Below the pieces are notes generated by a model. It saw only the letters and a list, made by a program, of their open reading frames with translations. It was not told where the DNA came from and did no database searches. From Rhodopseudomonas palustris (lineage in GTDB: Bacteria; Pseudomonadota; Alphaproteobacteria; Rhizobiales; Xanthobacteraceae), in contig JACRJB010000002.1 in the NCBI GenBank assembly GCA_016215605.1, positions 1 through 64,000 of the forward strand: a stretch of DNA of 64,000 nucleotides, written 5' to 3'. Position 1 is the first letter of the stretch; each line of letters begins with the position of its first letter. The position numbers and the translations under genes are program-made. Shown piece after piece: positions 47,461-57,064 of the stretch.

Positions 47461-48270
47461 ATGACGGTTCCGTGGCATCTTGTCGGGCTTGCTTTCGTCG
47501 TCTGCCTGGCCGCGTCGGCGCCCGGCTTCCGGCGGGTCTATTACTTCGTCAGCCTGTGCTACGCCGGCGCCATCGCGGCGCAGGCCCTGCTGTTCATGCT
47601 GGTGTTCTATGCCACCATCGAGGGCTGGGCGTTGCTGCAGCTTTTGCTGCTGCTCGCCTACGGCGCCCGGCTCGGCGCTTTCCTCGCGGTGCGCGAACGC
47701 AATCCGGTCTACGCCAAGGAACTGGCCGGCGCCGAGCGCCGCACCGCCGACGTCAAGCTGTGGCAGAAGGGCGCGATCTGGCTCGGCGTCAGCCTGCTGT
47801 ACACGCTGCTGTTCCTGCCGGCGCTGCTGACGCTGTCGCTGCAGGCGACCGGCGCCTGGCCGGCGTCGACGCCGCTCGGCGTGATGGTGATGGCCGCGGG
47901 GCTGGCGATCGAGAGCATCGCCGACTGGCAGAAATATCGCTACAAGCAAGCCGCCCCGACGCACTATTGCGACGTCGGCCTGTACCGCATGGTGCGCTGC
48001 CCGAACTACTTCGGCGAGATGCTGTTCTGGTTCGGCGTCTGGCTCTCCGGCCTGTCGGCCTATGCGACGCTCGCGGCGTGGCTGCTGGCGACGCTGGGCC
48101 TGCTGTACATCGAGGTGCTGATGACCGCCGCCGCGGCCGGCCTCGAGCGCAAGCAGGACGACCGCTACGGCGCCGCGCCGGACTATCAGGACTACGTCCG
48201 GACCGTTCCGATCCTGTTTCCGGCGACGACGATCTATTCGCTGCGCCGGCTGCGGCTGGCGTTCCGCTAG
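47461..48270 (+). CDS. DUF1295 membrane protein (steroid-5-alpha-reductase-like)
   Basis: A 269-residue membrane protein with about six hydrophobic segments and the C-terminal signature VGLYRMVRCPNYFGEMLFWF (residues about 174-193), near QDYVRTVPILFP. The family resembles steroid reductases and isoprenylcysteine methyltransferases. The substrate is not known. Convergent with the small protein gene at 48360, with a shared terminator between them. Confidence 0.88.
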   Translation: MTVPWHLVGLAFVVCLAASAPGFRRVYYFVSLCYAGAIAAQALLFMLVFYATIEGWALLQLLLLLAYGARLGAFLAVRERNPVYAKELAGAERRTADVKLWQKGAIWLGVSLLYTLLFLPALLTLSLQATGAWPASTPLGVMVMAAGLAIESIADWQKYRYKQAAPTHYCDVGLYRMVRCPNYFGEMLFWFGVWLSGLSAYATLAAWLLATLGLLYIEVLMTAAAAGLERKQDDRYGAAPDYQDYVRTVPILFPATTIYSLRRLRLAFR

Positions 48271-48311
48271 CGAGGGATCGCGACGCGCGTCCCTCGTGTC
48301 GCCGCCAACGA

Positions 48312-48337
48312 AAAAGCCCCGCGCGAGCGGGGCTTTT
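48312..48337. terminator. Bidirectional Rho-independent terminator
   Basis: aaaagccccgc (48312-48322) pairs with gcggggctttt (48327-48337) across a four-base loop. A/T runs lie on both sides, so it can end both the rightward DUF1295 gene and the leftward gene at 48360. Confidence 0.85.
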
Positions 48338-48359
48338 GGTGGTGCCGGGTCGACCCGGA

Positions 48360-48638
48360 TCAGTAGCGGCGGAGGCAGCGGCCGGCGCGCCAGAAATAGC
48401 CGGGCGGGCAGACCCGCGGCGCAACCACGCGCGGCGGGACCACGACCACCGGCGGACGGCGATACATCGGGCGGCAGCGGCCCATCGGGCCACGCGCCCA
48501 GCCCGGTCCGCAACCCTGCGCCACCTGAATGACATCGGCGGAGTTGGTCGAACCCAGCGGCGCCAGCGGCATGGCGCTCGCGGCGCCGGCGATGGCCAGC
48601 GTGGCTGCGACGACGGTGGCTGCGAGAATGGTCTTCAT
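48360..48638 (-). CDS. GCG_CRPN-type small secreted protein
   Basis: A 92-residue product. Its signal peptide (MKTILAATVVAATLAIAGAA, then SA) is followed by a mature part with the marker GCGPGWARGPMGRCRPMY, then a Pro/Val-rich stretch and CPPGYFWRAGRCLRRY. This matches the GCG_CRPN family of small Cys/Arg/Pro-rich proteins common in Bradyrhizobium-type bacteria; function unknown. AGAGGA lies about seven bases before the ATG. Confidence 0.85.
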   Translation of the reverse strand: MKTILAATVVAATLAIAGAASAMPLAPLGSTNSADVIQVAQGCGPGWARGPMGRCRPMYRRPPVVVVPPRVVAPRVCPPGYFWRAGRCLRRY

Positions 48639-48890
48639 AGGTTTGTCCTCTTTCGCCGGAGCAGGGGCCGGTATGATATCGGGCACGCCAGCACTCGCGC
48701 GCGTGCCTGCACGCTGGTTCGCTAGCCGATTCGACGTGAATAGGTCATGAACATTCGCGAACAGCTCCTGCTGCGGAGCGCCGCCGCGCGATGTCCGGCG
48801 CAGCAAAGCGGCGAGTGCATCGCTGCACCCGCCGCTTGTGATCCGCCGATCGTTTGTCTGAGCGCTGCTACGCGAATTGCCGGCCGAAGC

Positions 48891-49319
48891 TTATCGGCTC
48901 GGAGCCGGAGCAGGGGTGTCACTACCGGTCGTCGGAGCCGGCGGTGGCAAGGCCGCATCGCCGCGCGTCGGCGCTGCGCCGGTGGTCATGCCGGGCTGGG
49001 TGTTGTTGCGCGGCGTGACGTCGCGAACGCCAGGCGTGACCGGCGGCGCGTTCTCCGCGGTCTGGCCTCGCGATGCATCAGGGGTGTTCGGGATCACGAT
49101 CGCCGGCGCCTTGGGGTCGAGCGACGACGAGTTCATGCCGTAGAACACTGCGCCGAACACCAGCACGATCGCGACCGCGAATGCAGCGATCCGTCCGCCG
49201 ATCGCCGCACCGTCGCGTGGTTCGCGAGCGTTCTGCACTTCGGGATCGAAGCGCGGGTCGAGCGGTTCGTTGGCCGGCGGGATCGGCTGAAACGGGTCGT
49301 TCGGATTGCGTGGCGCCAT
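48891..49319 (-). CDS. Single-span membrane protein of unknown function
   Basis: A 142-residue protein from the ATG at 49319 (AGGGAGA close upstream). The N-terminal 50 residues are polar and Pro-rich (RNPNDPFQPIPPANEPLDPR), followed by one membrane segment (IGGRIAAFAVAIVLVFGAVFY) and a Pro/Thr/Ala-rich, probably periplasmic tail. It resembles uncharacterised alphaproteobacterial proteins. An in-frame start at 49430 would add an Arg-rich leader and is less likely. Confidence 0.65.
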   Translation of the reverse strand: MAPRNPNDPFQPIPPANEPLDPRFDPEVQNAREPRDGAAIGGRIAAFAVAIVLVFGAVFYGMNSSSLDPKAPAIVIPNTPDASRGQTAENAPPVTPGVRDVTPRNNTQPGMTTGAAPTRGDAALPPPAPTTGSDTPAPAPSR

Positions 49320-49615
49320 GTCGTTCTCCCTTCGGTCTGCCGGAATCAATCCATCGTCGCCCGATCCGTTCCCTTGCGCGCGTTCAATCCGGCTCCGACG
49401 GCTGCGTGGTTCCAGGCGCGGCGCGATCATGTTGCACCGCGTGAGACACGATCGTTCGCGGCGACGGCATTTCCGATATCAATCGCCAAGCGAAGGCCGC
49501 GGCGGAAGGAACGAAACTGCGAAAACGCGGGCACCGCTCCGCGGCCGTTTTTTGTGATGCGCCAGCGGCATGATCCGGCATAGACTGATTCCAATAAGAC
49601 CGCTGGAGCGGCCGA

Positions 49616-52600
49616 ATGGTTGCGCGGTCCAACGCCTATGAGGGCCGTATGGGAATCGACCAGGGACCGATCAGTCTCGACCAGAAATACACCCAGCATT
49701 CGGGACGCATCTTCCTCACCGGCATTCAGGCGCTGGTGCGGTTGCCGATGGCCCAGGTCCGGCGCGACCGCGCGGCGGGGCTGAACACTGCCGGCTTCGT
49801 CACCGGCTATCGCGGCTCGCCGCTCGGCGGCTACGACCAGCAGCTCACCGCGGCGCGGCGGCATCTCGAACAGTACAACGTCAAGTTTCAGCCCGGTGTG
49901 AACGAGGATCTCGCCGCCACCGCGATCTGGGGCACGCAGCAGCTCAATCTGTCGCCCGGCGCGCAGTACGACGGCATCACCGGCATTTGGTACGGCAAGG
50001 GCCCGGGCGTCGATCGCTGCGGCGACGTGTTCCGCCACGGCAATGCCGCGGGGTCGGCGAAGAACGGCGGCGTGCTGTGTCTCGCCGGCGACGACCACGG
50101 CGCCAAATCGTCGACGGTGCCGCATCAGTCCGACCACGCCTTCATCGCGGCGCTGATGCCGTATCTGTATCCGTCGTCGATCCACGAGATCATCGAGATG
50201 GGTCTGCTCGGCATCGCGATGTCGCGCTACTCGGGCTGCTGGGTCGGCATGAAGGTGATCACCGAGACGGTGGAGACCACCGCGGAGATCAATCTCGCCG
50301 ACGAGATGACGCCGTTCGTGATCCCGACCGATTTCGAGATGCCGCCCGGCGGCCTCAATCTGCGCTGGCCCGACGACCGCTACGATCAGGACCGCCGGCT
50401 GCAGGACTACAAGGGCTTCGCCGCGATCGCCTTCGCCCGCGCCAACAAGGTCAACCGCATCACCATGGATTCGCCGAACGCGCGGTTCGGCATCATGGCG
50501 TCCGGCAAGAGCTACGAGGACGTGCGCCAGGCGCTGCGCGAACTCGGCATCACCGAGCAGGTCGCGGCGCGGATCGGTCTGCGGCTGTACAAGGTCGGGA
50601 TGCCGTGGCCGCTCGAGCCGGAGGGCGTGCGCGAATTCGCGCACGGGCTCGAGGAGATCTTCGTCGTCGAGGAGCGCCGCGAGATCGTCGAGAACCAGCT
50701 CAAGCAGCAGCTGTTCAGCACCCGCGACCGGCCGCGCGTGATCGGCAAGATGGACGAGCACGAACATCGCTTCCTGCCGTTCGCGCAGGAGCTCAGCGTC
50801 GCCAAGGTCGCGACCTCGCTGGTCGATCGCCTGCTGGCGATGGAGATCGATCCGACCATCGCCGAGATGCTGCGCGCCAAGGCCGACTGGTTCCACGGCC
50901 GCGACGCCTCGCAGGTGCAGAACGTGGTGCCGATCGCGCGCACGCCGTATTTCTGTTCGGGCTGCCCGCACAACACCTCGACCAAGGTGCCGGAAGGCAG
51001 CCGTGCGCTCGCCGGCATCGGCTGCCACTTCATGTCGCTGTGGATGGACCGCAACACCGAGACGTTCACCCACATGGGCGGCGAGGGCGTGCCGTGGGTC
51101 GGCATCGCGCCGTTCACCAACGAGAAGCACATCTTCGCCAATATCGGCGACGGCACCTACTTCCATTCCGGTTCGCTGGCGATCCGGCAGTCGGTCGCCT
51201 CCAAGGCGAACATCACCTACAAGATCCTCTACAACGACGCGGTCGCGATGACCGGCGGCCAGCGCCACGACGGCGATCTGTCGCCGCAGCAGATCACCTA
51301 TCAGCTCCACGCCGAAGGCATCCGCGCGATCTATCTGGTCTCGGAAACGCCGGACGCCTATCCGGCCGATACGATCGCGCCCGGCACGATCCTTCGCCAT
51401 CGCGACGAGCTCGACGCGGTGATGAAGGAATGCCGCGAGATCGAAGGCGCTTCCGCGATCGTGTTCGTGCAGACCTGCGCGGCCGAGAAGCGCCGCCGCC
51501 GCAAGCGCGGCACGCTGGAGGATCCGCCGCGCCGGGTGATCATCAACGCCGCGGTGTGCGAAGGCTGCGGCGACTGCTCGGTGCAGTCGAACTGCATCTC
51601 GGTCGAGCCGCTGGAGACCGCACTCGGCCGCAAGCGGACGATCAACCAGTCGACCTGCAACAAGGATTACTCCTGCCTCAAGGGCTTCTGTCCGTCCTTC
51701 GTCACCATCGACGGCGGCAAATTGCGCAAGCGTGCGCCGGCCGATCTCGGCGACGTCGGACATCTGCCGGAGCCGGCCAACCGGCCCGGTCTCGACAAGC
51801 CCTACAACATCGCGGTCGGCGGCGTCGGCGGCACCGGCGTGCTGACGATCGGCGCGCTGCTCGGCATGGCGGCGCATATCGAGGGCAAGGCCTCGATGAT
51901 CCTAGACATGTCGGGCCTCGCGCAGAAGGGCGGCGCAGTGCTCAGCCATGTGCGGCTGTCCGACAAGCCCGAGGACGTCACTTGTTCGCGGATCGTCACC
52001 GGCACGGCGGACGTGCTGATCGTCGCCGACGAGGTGATGGCGATCTCCAAGGAGACGATCTCGCTGTGCGAGTCGGGCCGCACCCACGGCATCGTCAACA
52101 CCCATCTGATCCCGATCTCGGATTTCATCCGCAACCGCGATTTCGATTTCCAGACCCGCAAGGTCAACAGCGTGCTGGAAGGCGCGCTGCGCAAGGATTC
52201 GGCGTTCCTCGACTTCACCAAGGCGGCTGAAACGCTGCTCGGGGATTCGATCGCCACCAACATGATGATGATGGGCTACGCCTATCAGCAGGGCCTGTTG
52301 CCGTTGAAGGCCGAGTCGATCGAGCAGGCGATCGAGCTGAACGGCGTGTCGATCAAGATGAACAGCCAGGCGTTCCATCTCGGCCGGCTCGCCGCCGCCG
52401 ATCCGGCGCGGCTGGCGTCGTTGCTGCAGGGCGCCGACCAGACCGTGGTCGCGAAGACGCAAGGTGAGATGTCGCTCGACGAGATCATCGCGCATCGCAG
52501 CGCGATGCTCACCGCCTATCAGGGCAAGCGGCTCACCGCGCGCTATACCGACCTGGTGGCGAAGGTCCGCGCGGCGGCGGACGCCGGCGGCTATGACGAG

Positions 52601-53131
52601 GCGCTGCCGCGCGCGGTGGCGATCAACTACGCCAAGCTGCTGGCCTACAAGGACGAGTACGAAGTCGCGCGGCTGCTGACCGATCCGACGTGCGAGCAGC
52701 AGATCCGCGACCAGTTCGACGGCGACTACAAGATCAGCTTCAACCTCGCGCCGCCGATCCTGCCCGGCGTCGACGTCACCGGCCGGCCGAAGAAGCGGCA
52801 GTTCGGCGAAGGTATGCGCTCGGTGTTCCGCATCCTGGCGAAGCTGCGCGTGTTGCGCGGCACGCCGCTCGACGTGTTCGGCTATCACCCCGAACGCAAG
52901 CTCGAGCGCGACCTGATCGCCGGCTACGAGAAGGACGTCGGCACCGTGCTGCAGCAATTGTCGCCGCGTAACTTCGAGATCGCGGTCGAATTGCTGTCGC
53001 TGCCCGACCGGATCCGCGGTTATGGACCGATCAAGGAAAAGTCGGTGCAGGACGCCAAACTCCGCTACGCGGAATTGGCCCGCGACCTGGTCAATCCGCC
53101 CGACGTGCCGCGGCAGATGGCTGCGGAATAG
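49616..53131 (+). CDS. Indolepyruvate ferredoxin oxidoreductase-like fused alpha/beta/gamma protein
   Basis: A 1171-residue single-chain member of the 2-oxoacid:ferredoxin oxidoreductases, which oxidise keto acids to acyl-CoA with TPP and ferredoxin. The order seen is: pyrimidine-binding-like N-terminal part (FLTGIQALVRLPM, GFVTGYRGSPLGG), a TPP domain around ANIGDGTYFHSGSLAI, the Cys-rich VCEGCGDCSVQSNC and CNKDYSCLKGFCPSF (residues about 646-690), then a gamma-like domain GVGGTGVLTIGALLGMAAHI. The length fits the fused type common in proteobacteria. The actual substrate (indolepyruvate, branched or other) is not shown by sequence. Confidence 0.92.
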   Translation: MVARSNAYEGRMGIDQGPISLDQKYTQHSGRIFLTGIQALVRLPMAQVRRDRAAGLNTAGFVTGYRGSPLGGYDQQLTAARRHLEQYNVKFQPGVNEDLAATAIWGTQQLNLSPGAQYDGITGIWYGKGPGVDRCGDVFRHGNAAGSAKNGGVLCLAGDDHGAKSSTVPHQSDHAFIAALMPYLYPSSIHEIIEMGLLGIAMSRYSGCWVGMKVITETVETTAEINLADEMTPFVIPTDFEMPPGGLNLRWPDDRYDQDRRLQDYKGFAAIAFARANKVNRITMDSPNARFGIMASGKSYEDVRQALRELGITEQVAARIGLRLYKVGMPWPLEPEGVREFAHGLEEIFVVEERREIVENQLKQQLFSTRDRPRVIGKMDEHEHRFLPFAQELSVAKVATSLVDRLLAMEIDPTIAEMLRAKADWFHGRDASQVQNVVPIARTPYFCSGCPHNTSTKVPEGSRALAGIGCHFMSLWMDRNTETFTHMGGEGVPWVGIAPFTNEKHIFANIGDGTYFHSGSLAIRQSVASKANITYKILYNDAVAMTGGQRHDGDLSPQQITYQLHAEGIRAIYLVSETPDAYPADTIAPGTILRHRDELDAVMKECREIEGASAIVFVQTCAAEKRRRRKRGTLEDPPRRVIINAAVCEGCGDCSVQSNCISVEPLETALGRKRTINQSTCNKDYSCLKGFCPSFVTIDGGKLRKRAPADLGDVGHLPEPANRPGLDKPYNIAVGGVGGTGVLTIGALLGMAAHIEGKASMILDMSGLAQKGGAVLSHVRLSDKPEDVTCSRIVTGTADVLIVADEVMAISKETISLCESGRTHGIVNTHLIPISDFIRNRDFDFQTRKVNSVLEGALRKDSAFLDFTKAAETLLGDSIATNMMMMGYAYQQGLLPLKAESIEQAIELNGVSIKMNSQAFHLGRLAAADPARLASLLQGADQTVVAKTQGEMSLDEIIAHRSAMLTAYQGKRLTARYTDLVAKVRAAADAGGYDEALPRAVAINYAKLLAYKDEYEVARLLTDPTCEQQIRDQFDGDYKISFNLAPPILPGVDVTGRPKKRQFGEGMRSVFRILAKLRVLRGTPLDVFGYHPERKLERDLIAGYEKDVGTVLQQLSPRNFEIAVELLSLPDRIRGYGPIKEKSVQDAKLRYAELARDLVNPPDVPRQMAAE

Positions 53132-53139
53132 TCTCGATC

Positions 53140-53300
53140 ATCTGTGCCCCGGACAAAGCGTATCGCGCCGCTCGCGGCGGGATACGCTGCCGATCCGGGG
53201 CCCCGGTTTGGATCGCACGTCAGAGACCGGGGTCCCGGATCTGCGCAGCAGCGCTGCGCGCCGCTGCTTGTCCGGGACACGGTCGAAGCCTTTTTTCCGG
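53140..53300. repeat. 'gccccggac...gtccgggac' repeat
   Basis: Starts gtgccccggacaaagcg, contains gatccggggccccgg and ggggtcccgg, and ends gcttgtccgggacac. It is an inverted unit between the oxidoreductase and the thiolase genes; no gene is present. The class is common in Bradyrhizobium-type genomes. Confidence 0.6.
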
Positions 53301-53396
53301 AACACGGCAGGCAGCGCGGTCTGACGACGGCGCGCTTGCCAATTCGTCTCCGACGCGCGAAACATCTGGCGAGACAAACGCCAGCGGAGAACTGCG

Positions 53397-54545
53397 TTGA
53401 CCATAAGAGGCAAAGCCTACGTTGCCGGCATCTACGAACATCCCACGCGCCACGCACCCGACAAATCCATCGCCCAGCTCCATGCCGAAGTCGCCAAGGG
53501 TGCGCTCGAAGACGCCGGGCTGACCAAGGCCGATATCGACGGCTATTTCTGCGCCGGCGACGCGCCGGGCGGCGTGATGGCGATGGTCGACTATCTCGGC
53601 CTCAAGGTCCGGCATTTCGATTCCACCGACACCGGTGGCTGCTCCTATCTGGTGCATCTCGGCCACGCCGCCGAGGCGATCGCCGCCGGCCGCTGCTCGA
53701 TCGCGCTGATCACGCTGGCCGGCAAGCCGCGCACCGGTGCGCTGCCGCCGCGTCCGGTCGGCGCCGAAGGCGACTTCGAACTCGCTTATGGCGCGACCAC
53801 GCACAACGTCTATGCGATGTGCGCGGCGCGGCACATGCACGAATTCGGCACCACCTCCGAGCAACTGGCCTGGATCAAGGTCGCGGCCTCGCATCATGCG
53901 CAATACAACGAGCATGCGATGCTGCGTGACGTCGTCACCGTCGAGGACGTGCTGAACTCACCGCTGATCGCCGATCCGCTGCATCGGCTCGATTGCTGTG
54001 TCGTCACCGATGGCGGTGGTGCGCTGATCGTCACCACCGAGGAGATCGCGCGCAGCCTGAAGCGGCCGCTGGTGCGGATGATCGGGGCCGGCGAGTCGAT
54101 CAAGGGACCGCGCGGCGGCAAGGATCTCGACCTGACCTATTCGGCCGGCGTGTGGTCCGGCCCGGCGGCGTTCGAGATGGCCGGCGTGACGCCGAAGGAC
54201 ATCAAATACGCCTCGATCTACGACAGCTTCACCATCACGGTGCTGATGCAGCTCGAAGATCTCGGCTTCTGCAAGAAGGGCGAGGGCGGCAAGTTCGTCG
54301 CCGACGGCAATCTGATCTCGGGCGTCGGCAAGCTGCCGTTCAACACCGACGGCGGCGGGCTGTGCAGCAACCATCCAGTCAATCGCGGCGGCATGACCAA
54401 GCTGCTCGAGGCGGTGCGGCAGCTGCGCGGCGAGGCGCACCCCAAGGTGCAGGTGCCGAACTGCGATCTCGCATTGGCCCACGGCACCGGCGGCATGCTC
54501 GGCATTCGCCATGGCGCATCGACCTGCATTCTGGAGCGCGTGTAA
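53397..54545 (+). CDS. Thiolase-like / SCP-x-type acetyl-CoA acetyltransferase
   Basis: A 382-residue thiolase-superfamily protein of the lipid-transfer (SCP-x) kind, starting at TTG 53397 with GGAGA seven bases before it. It has TKADIDGYFCAGDAPGG near residue 45, DTGGCSYLVHLGHAAEAIAA (Cys about 84) and the late HPVNRGGMTKLLEAVRQLRG. Such proteins pair with a small OB-fold/zinc-ribbon partner, and that gene follows directly with no gap. Possible roles are thiolytic or aldol-type steps in beta-oxidation of unusual acyl-CoAs. Confidence 0.88.
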   Translation: MTIRGKAYVAGIYEHPTRHAPDKSIAQLHAEVAKGALEDAGLTKADIDGYFCAGDAPGGVMAMVDYLGLKVRHFDSTDTGGCSYLVHLGHAAEAIAAGRCSIALITLAGKPRTGALPPRPVGAEGDFELAYGATTHNVYAMCAARHMHEFGTTSEQLAWIKVAASHHAQYNEHAMLRDVVTVEDVLNSPLIADPLHRLDCCVVTDGGGALIVTTEEIARSLKRPLVRMIGAGESIKGPRGGKDLDLTYSAGVWSGPAAFEMAGVTPKDIKYASIYDSFTITVLMQLEDLGFCKKGEGGKFVADGNLISGVGKLPFNTDGGGLCSNHPVNRGGMTKLLEAVRQLRGEAHPKVQVPNCDLALAHGTGGMLGIRHGASTCILERV

Positions 54546-54938
54546 ATGAGCAATCCCGTGAAATATCCCGCGCCGCAGGGCAATGCCGAGACCAAGCCGT
54601 TCTGGGACGCGGCGACCGAAGGCCGCTTCCTGATCAAGCGCTGCAAGGCCTGCGGCGAAGCACACTACTTCCCGCGCGCGCTGTGCCCGTTCTGCTTCTC
54701 CGACCAGACCGAATGGGAGGAGAGCAAGGGCGAGGGCGAGATCTACAGCTACAGCCTGATGCGCAAATCCCCGACCGGCCCTTACGCCATCGGCTACGTC
54801 ACGCTGAAGGAGGGCCCCTCGGTGCTGACCAATTTCGTCGATTGCGACTTCGCGGCGCTGAAGATCGGCACCAAGGTCAAGGTCGTGTTCAAGCCCAGCG
54901 ACGGCGGCGCCCCGCTGCCGTTCTTCACGGTGGCCTGA
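54546..54938 (+). CDS. OB-fold / zinc-ribbon partner of the thiolase (DUF35)
   Basis: A 130-residue Zn-ribbon-OB protein: the ribbon is CKACGEAHYFPRALCPFC (residues about 34-51), followed by the OB segment GEGEIYSYSLMRKSPTGPY and ending KPSDGGAPLPFFTVA. Its ATG directly follows the thiolase stop. DUF35 proteins form complexes with SCP-x thiolases and are needed for their activity in steroid and lipid degradation clusters. Confidence 0.9.
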   Translation: MSNPVKYPAPQGNAETKPFWDAATEGRFLIKRCKACGEAHYFPRALCPFCFSDQTEWEESKGEGEIYSYSLMRKSPTGPYAIGYVTLKEGPSVLTNFVDCDFAALKIGTKVKVVFKPSDGGAPLPFFTVA

Positions 54939-54947
54939 TCGCGCTCA

Positions 54948-55033
54948 CCGTCATTGCGAGGAGCGAAGCGACGAAGCAATCCAGCCACGGTGCTCGACGC
55001 TCTGGATTGCTTCGCTGCGCTCGCAATGACGGG
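54948..55033. repeat. 'cgtcattgcgaggagcgaag' inverted repeat
   Basis: cgtcattgcgaggagcgaag pairs with gcgctcgcaatgacgg; inside are agcaatccag and ctggattgct. Same class as the unit at 41047-41169. It lies between the OB-fold gene and the MaoC-like gene. Confidence 0.75.
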
Positions 55034-55075
55034 TAGGGCGCGTTCTTCGTCAAAGAATTAAACAAGGAGAAGCCG

Positions 55076-55936
55076 ATGTCGGCCCGCTATGACGAACTGA
55101 TGGCGCTGAAGAGCGTCGGGCAGAAGTATGCCTACACCGATCGCGACGTGATGCTCTACGCTTACGGCATCGGCATGGGCGCCGATCCGATGGACGAGAA
55201 CGAGCTCGCCTTCGTCAACGAGGCGACCTACACCGAGCGGCCGCTGAAAGTCGTGCCGACCTTCGCGTCGGTCGCGGCGTGGGGCGCGGGCCCGGGCGAG
55301 ATGAATCTCAACCGCCTGCTGGTGGTCGACGGCGAGCGCGACATCACCTTCCATCGGCCGATGCCGGTGGCGGCGAAGATCACCGCCGACTCCAGCGTCG
55401 TGCAAGTCTACGACAAGGGCAAGGACAAGGGCGTGGTGATCCGTCACCAGACCGTGCTGCGCGACGAGGCCGGCGCGGAACTGGCGACGCTGCTGGCGTC
55501 GCGGTTCGCCCGCGGCGACGGCGGTTTCGGCGGCCCGGCGCTGGAGCAGCCCGAGCCGCACAAGATGCCGAGCCGCGCACCGGATCGCACGATCGACATC
55601 AGCACGCGGCTGGACCAGGCGCTGATCTACCGGCTGTGCGGCGATCGCAATCCGCTGCACTCCGATCCGGAATTCGCCAAGAAAGCCGGCTTCCCGCGTC
55701 CGATCCTGCACGGCATGTGCACCTACGGCATCACCTGCCGCGGCGTGCTGCAGACCTATGCGGACTACGACGCGTCGGCGTTCCGGCAGCACGCGGTGCG
55801 GTTCTCGTCGCCGGTCTATCCGGGCGAGACCGTGACGATGGATCTGTGGAAGGACGGCGACGTGATTTCGTTCGAGGCCAAGGTGAAGGCCCGCGACGTC
55901 ACCGTCATCAAGAGCGGCCGGAGCGTGCTGGGCTGA
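55076..55936 (+). CDS. MaoC-like double-hotdog enoyl-CoA hydratase
   Basis: A 286-residue (R)-enoyl-CoA hydratase-type protein with two hotdog domains. The hydratase motif is in the second: LIYRLCGDRNPLHSDPEFA with catalytic-type Asp and His (residues about 184-202), then GFPRPILHGMCTYG. Such enzymes hydrate enoyl-CoA. It follows the thiolase/OB-fold pair, which supports a small acyl-CoA-metabolising cluster. Confidence 0.9.
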   Translation: MSARYDELMALKSVGQKYAYTDRDVMLYAYGIGMGADPMDENELAFVNEATYTERPLKVVPTFASVAAWGAGPGEMNLNRLLVVDGERDITFHRPMPVAAKITADSSVVQVYDKGKDKGVVIRHQTVLRDEAGAELATLLASRFARGDGGFGGPALEQPEPHKMPSRAPDRTIDISTRLDQALIYRLCGDRNPLHSDPEFAKKAGFPRPILHGMCTYGITCRGVLQTYADYDASAFRQHAVRFSSPVYPGETVTMDLWKDGDVISFEAKVKARDVTVIKSGRSVLG

Positions 55937-56106
55937 CGCTCGAAAATCGCGATCCTGGGGTCGAGATTTTCGCTGGCGATCGGGCTATGAATGCGACGGA
56001 ACCGACTCCGACCGGGGCGGTTTCGTCCATTCTCGGCGGTCGTGAGCCGGCACCTCGTGCCGGGGTTGTGGTGCGCCGTGATGACACCGATCGAAAGGCC
56101 GACCCG

Positions 56107-57060
56107 ATGAAACTGACCCCCGATGCCGCCGGCACCTTCGCCATCGCCCCGACGCCGTTCCACGACGACGGCAAGATCGACGAGGGCTCGATCGACCGCC
56201 TGACGGATTTCTACACCCAGGTCGGCTGCGACGGCGTCACCGTGCTCGGCATTTTGGGCGAGGCACCGAAGCTCGACGCCGCCGAGGCGGAGAAAGTCGC
56301 GGTGCGGTTCGTCAAGCGCGCCAAGGCGCTGCAGGTGATCGTCGGCGTCTCGGCGCCGGGCTTCGCCACGATGCGCGCGCTGGCGCGGGCGTCGATGGAC
56401 GCCGGCGCCGCCGGCGTGATGATCGCGCCGCCGCCGAGCCTGCGCACCGACGAGCAGATCACCGGCTATTTCCGCCAGGCTGTCGAGGCGATCGGCGACG
56501 ACATCCCGTGGTGTCTGCAGGACTATCCGTTGACGCTGTCGGTGGTGATGACGCCGAACGTGATCCGGCAGATCGTGATGGACAATCCGTCCTGCGTGAT
56601 GCTCAAGCACGAGGATTGGCCGGGCCTCGAGAAGATCACCAGGCTGCGCGCGTTCCAGAAGGAGGGCTCGCTGCGGCCGCTGTCGATCCTGACTGGCAAT
56701 GGCGGCCTGTTCCTGGATTTCGAAATGGAGCGCGGCGCCGACGGCGCGATGACCGGCTACTGCTTCCCGGACATGTTGGTCGACGTCGTCAAGCTGTCCA
56801 AGGCCGGGCAGCGCGATCTCGCGCACAATCTGTTCGACGCGCATCTGCCGCTGATCCGCTACGAGCAGCAGCAGGGCGTCGGCCTCGCGGTGCGCAAATA
56901 CGTGCTGAAGAAGCGCGGCGTCATCGCCTCGTCGGCGCAGCGCAAGCCGGGCTCGACCTTGAGCGAGACCGCGCGCGAAGAGGTCGACTATCTGCTGTCG
57001 CGCTTGGCGCGCGTCGACAAGCGTGCCGATCTCGAACCTCGCGCGCGCGCGGCGGAGTAG
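56107..57060 (+). CDS. Dihydrodipicolinate-synthase-family aldolase
   Basis: A 317-residue (beta/alpha)8 Schiff-base lyase/aldolase of the DapA superfamily. The Schiff-base Lys167 is in VMLKHEDWPG, the Tyr in LQDYPLTL, and GILGEAPKLDAAEAEKVAV carries the family's GxxGE-type glycine turn (here GILGE). True DapA usually has a GTTGE motif, so this is probably a related aldolase with another substrate. The ATG at 56107 is chosen because the residues upstream in frame do not look like the family. Four bases separate its stop from the Nudix ATG. Confidence 0.85.
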   Translation: MKLTPDAAGTFAIAPTPFHDDGKIDEGSIDRLTDFYTQVGCDGVTVLGILGEAPKLDAAEAEKVAVRFVKRAKALQVIVGVSAPGFATMRALARASMDAGAAGVMIAPPPSLRTDEQITGYFRQAVEAIGDDIPWCLQDYPLTLSVVMTPNVIRQIVMDNPSCVMLKHEDWPGLEKITRLRAFQKEGSLRPLSILTGNGGLFLDFEMERGADGAMTGYCFPDMLVDVVKLSKAGQRDLAHNLFDAHLPLIRYEQQQGVGLAVRKYVLKKRGVIASSAQRKPGSTLSETAREEVDYLLSRLARVDKRADLEPRARAAE

Positions 57061-57064
57061 GGCG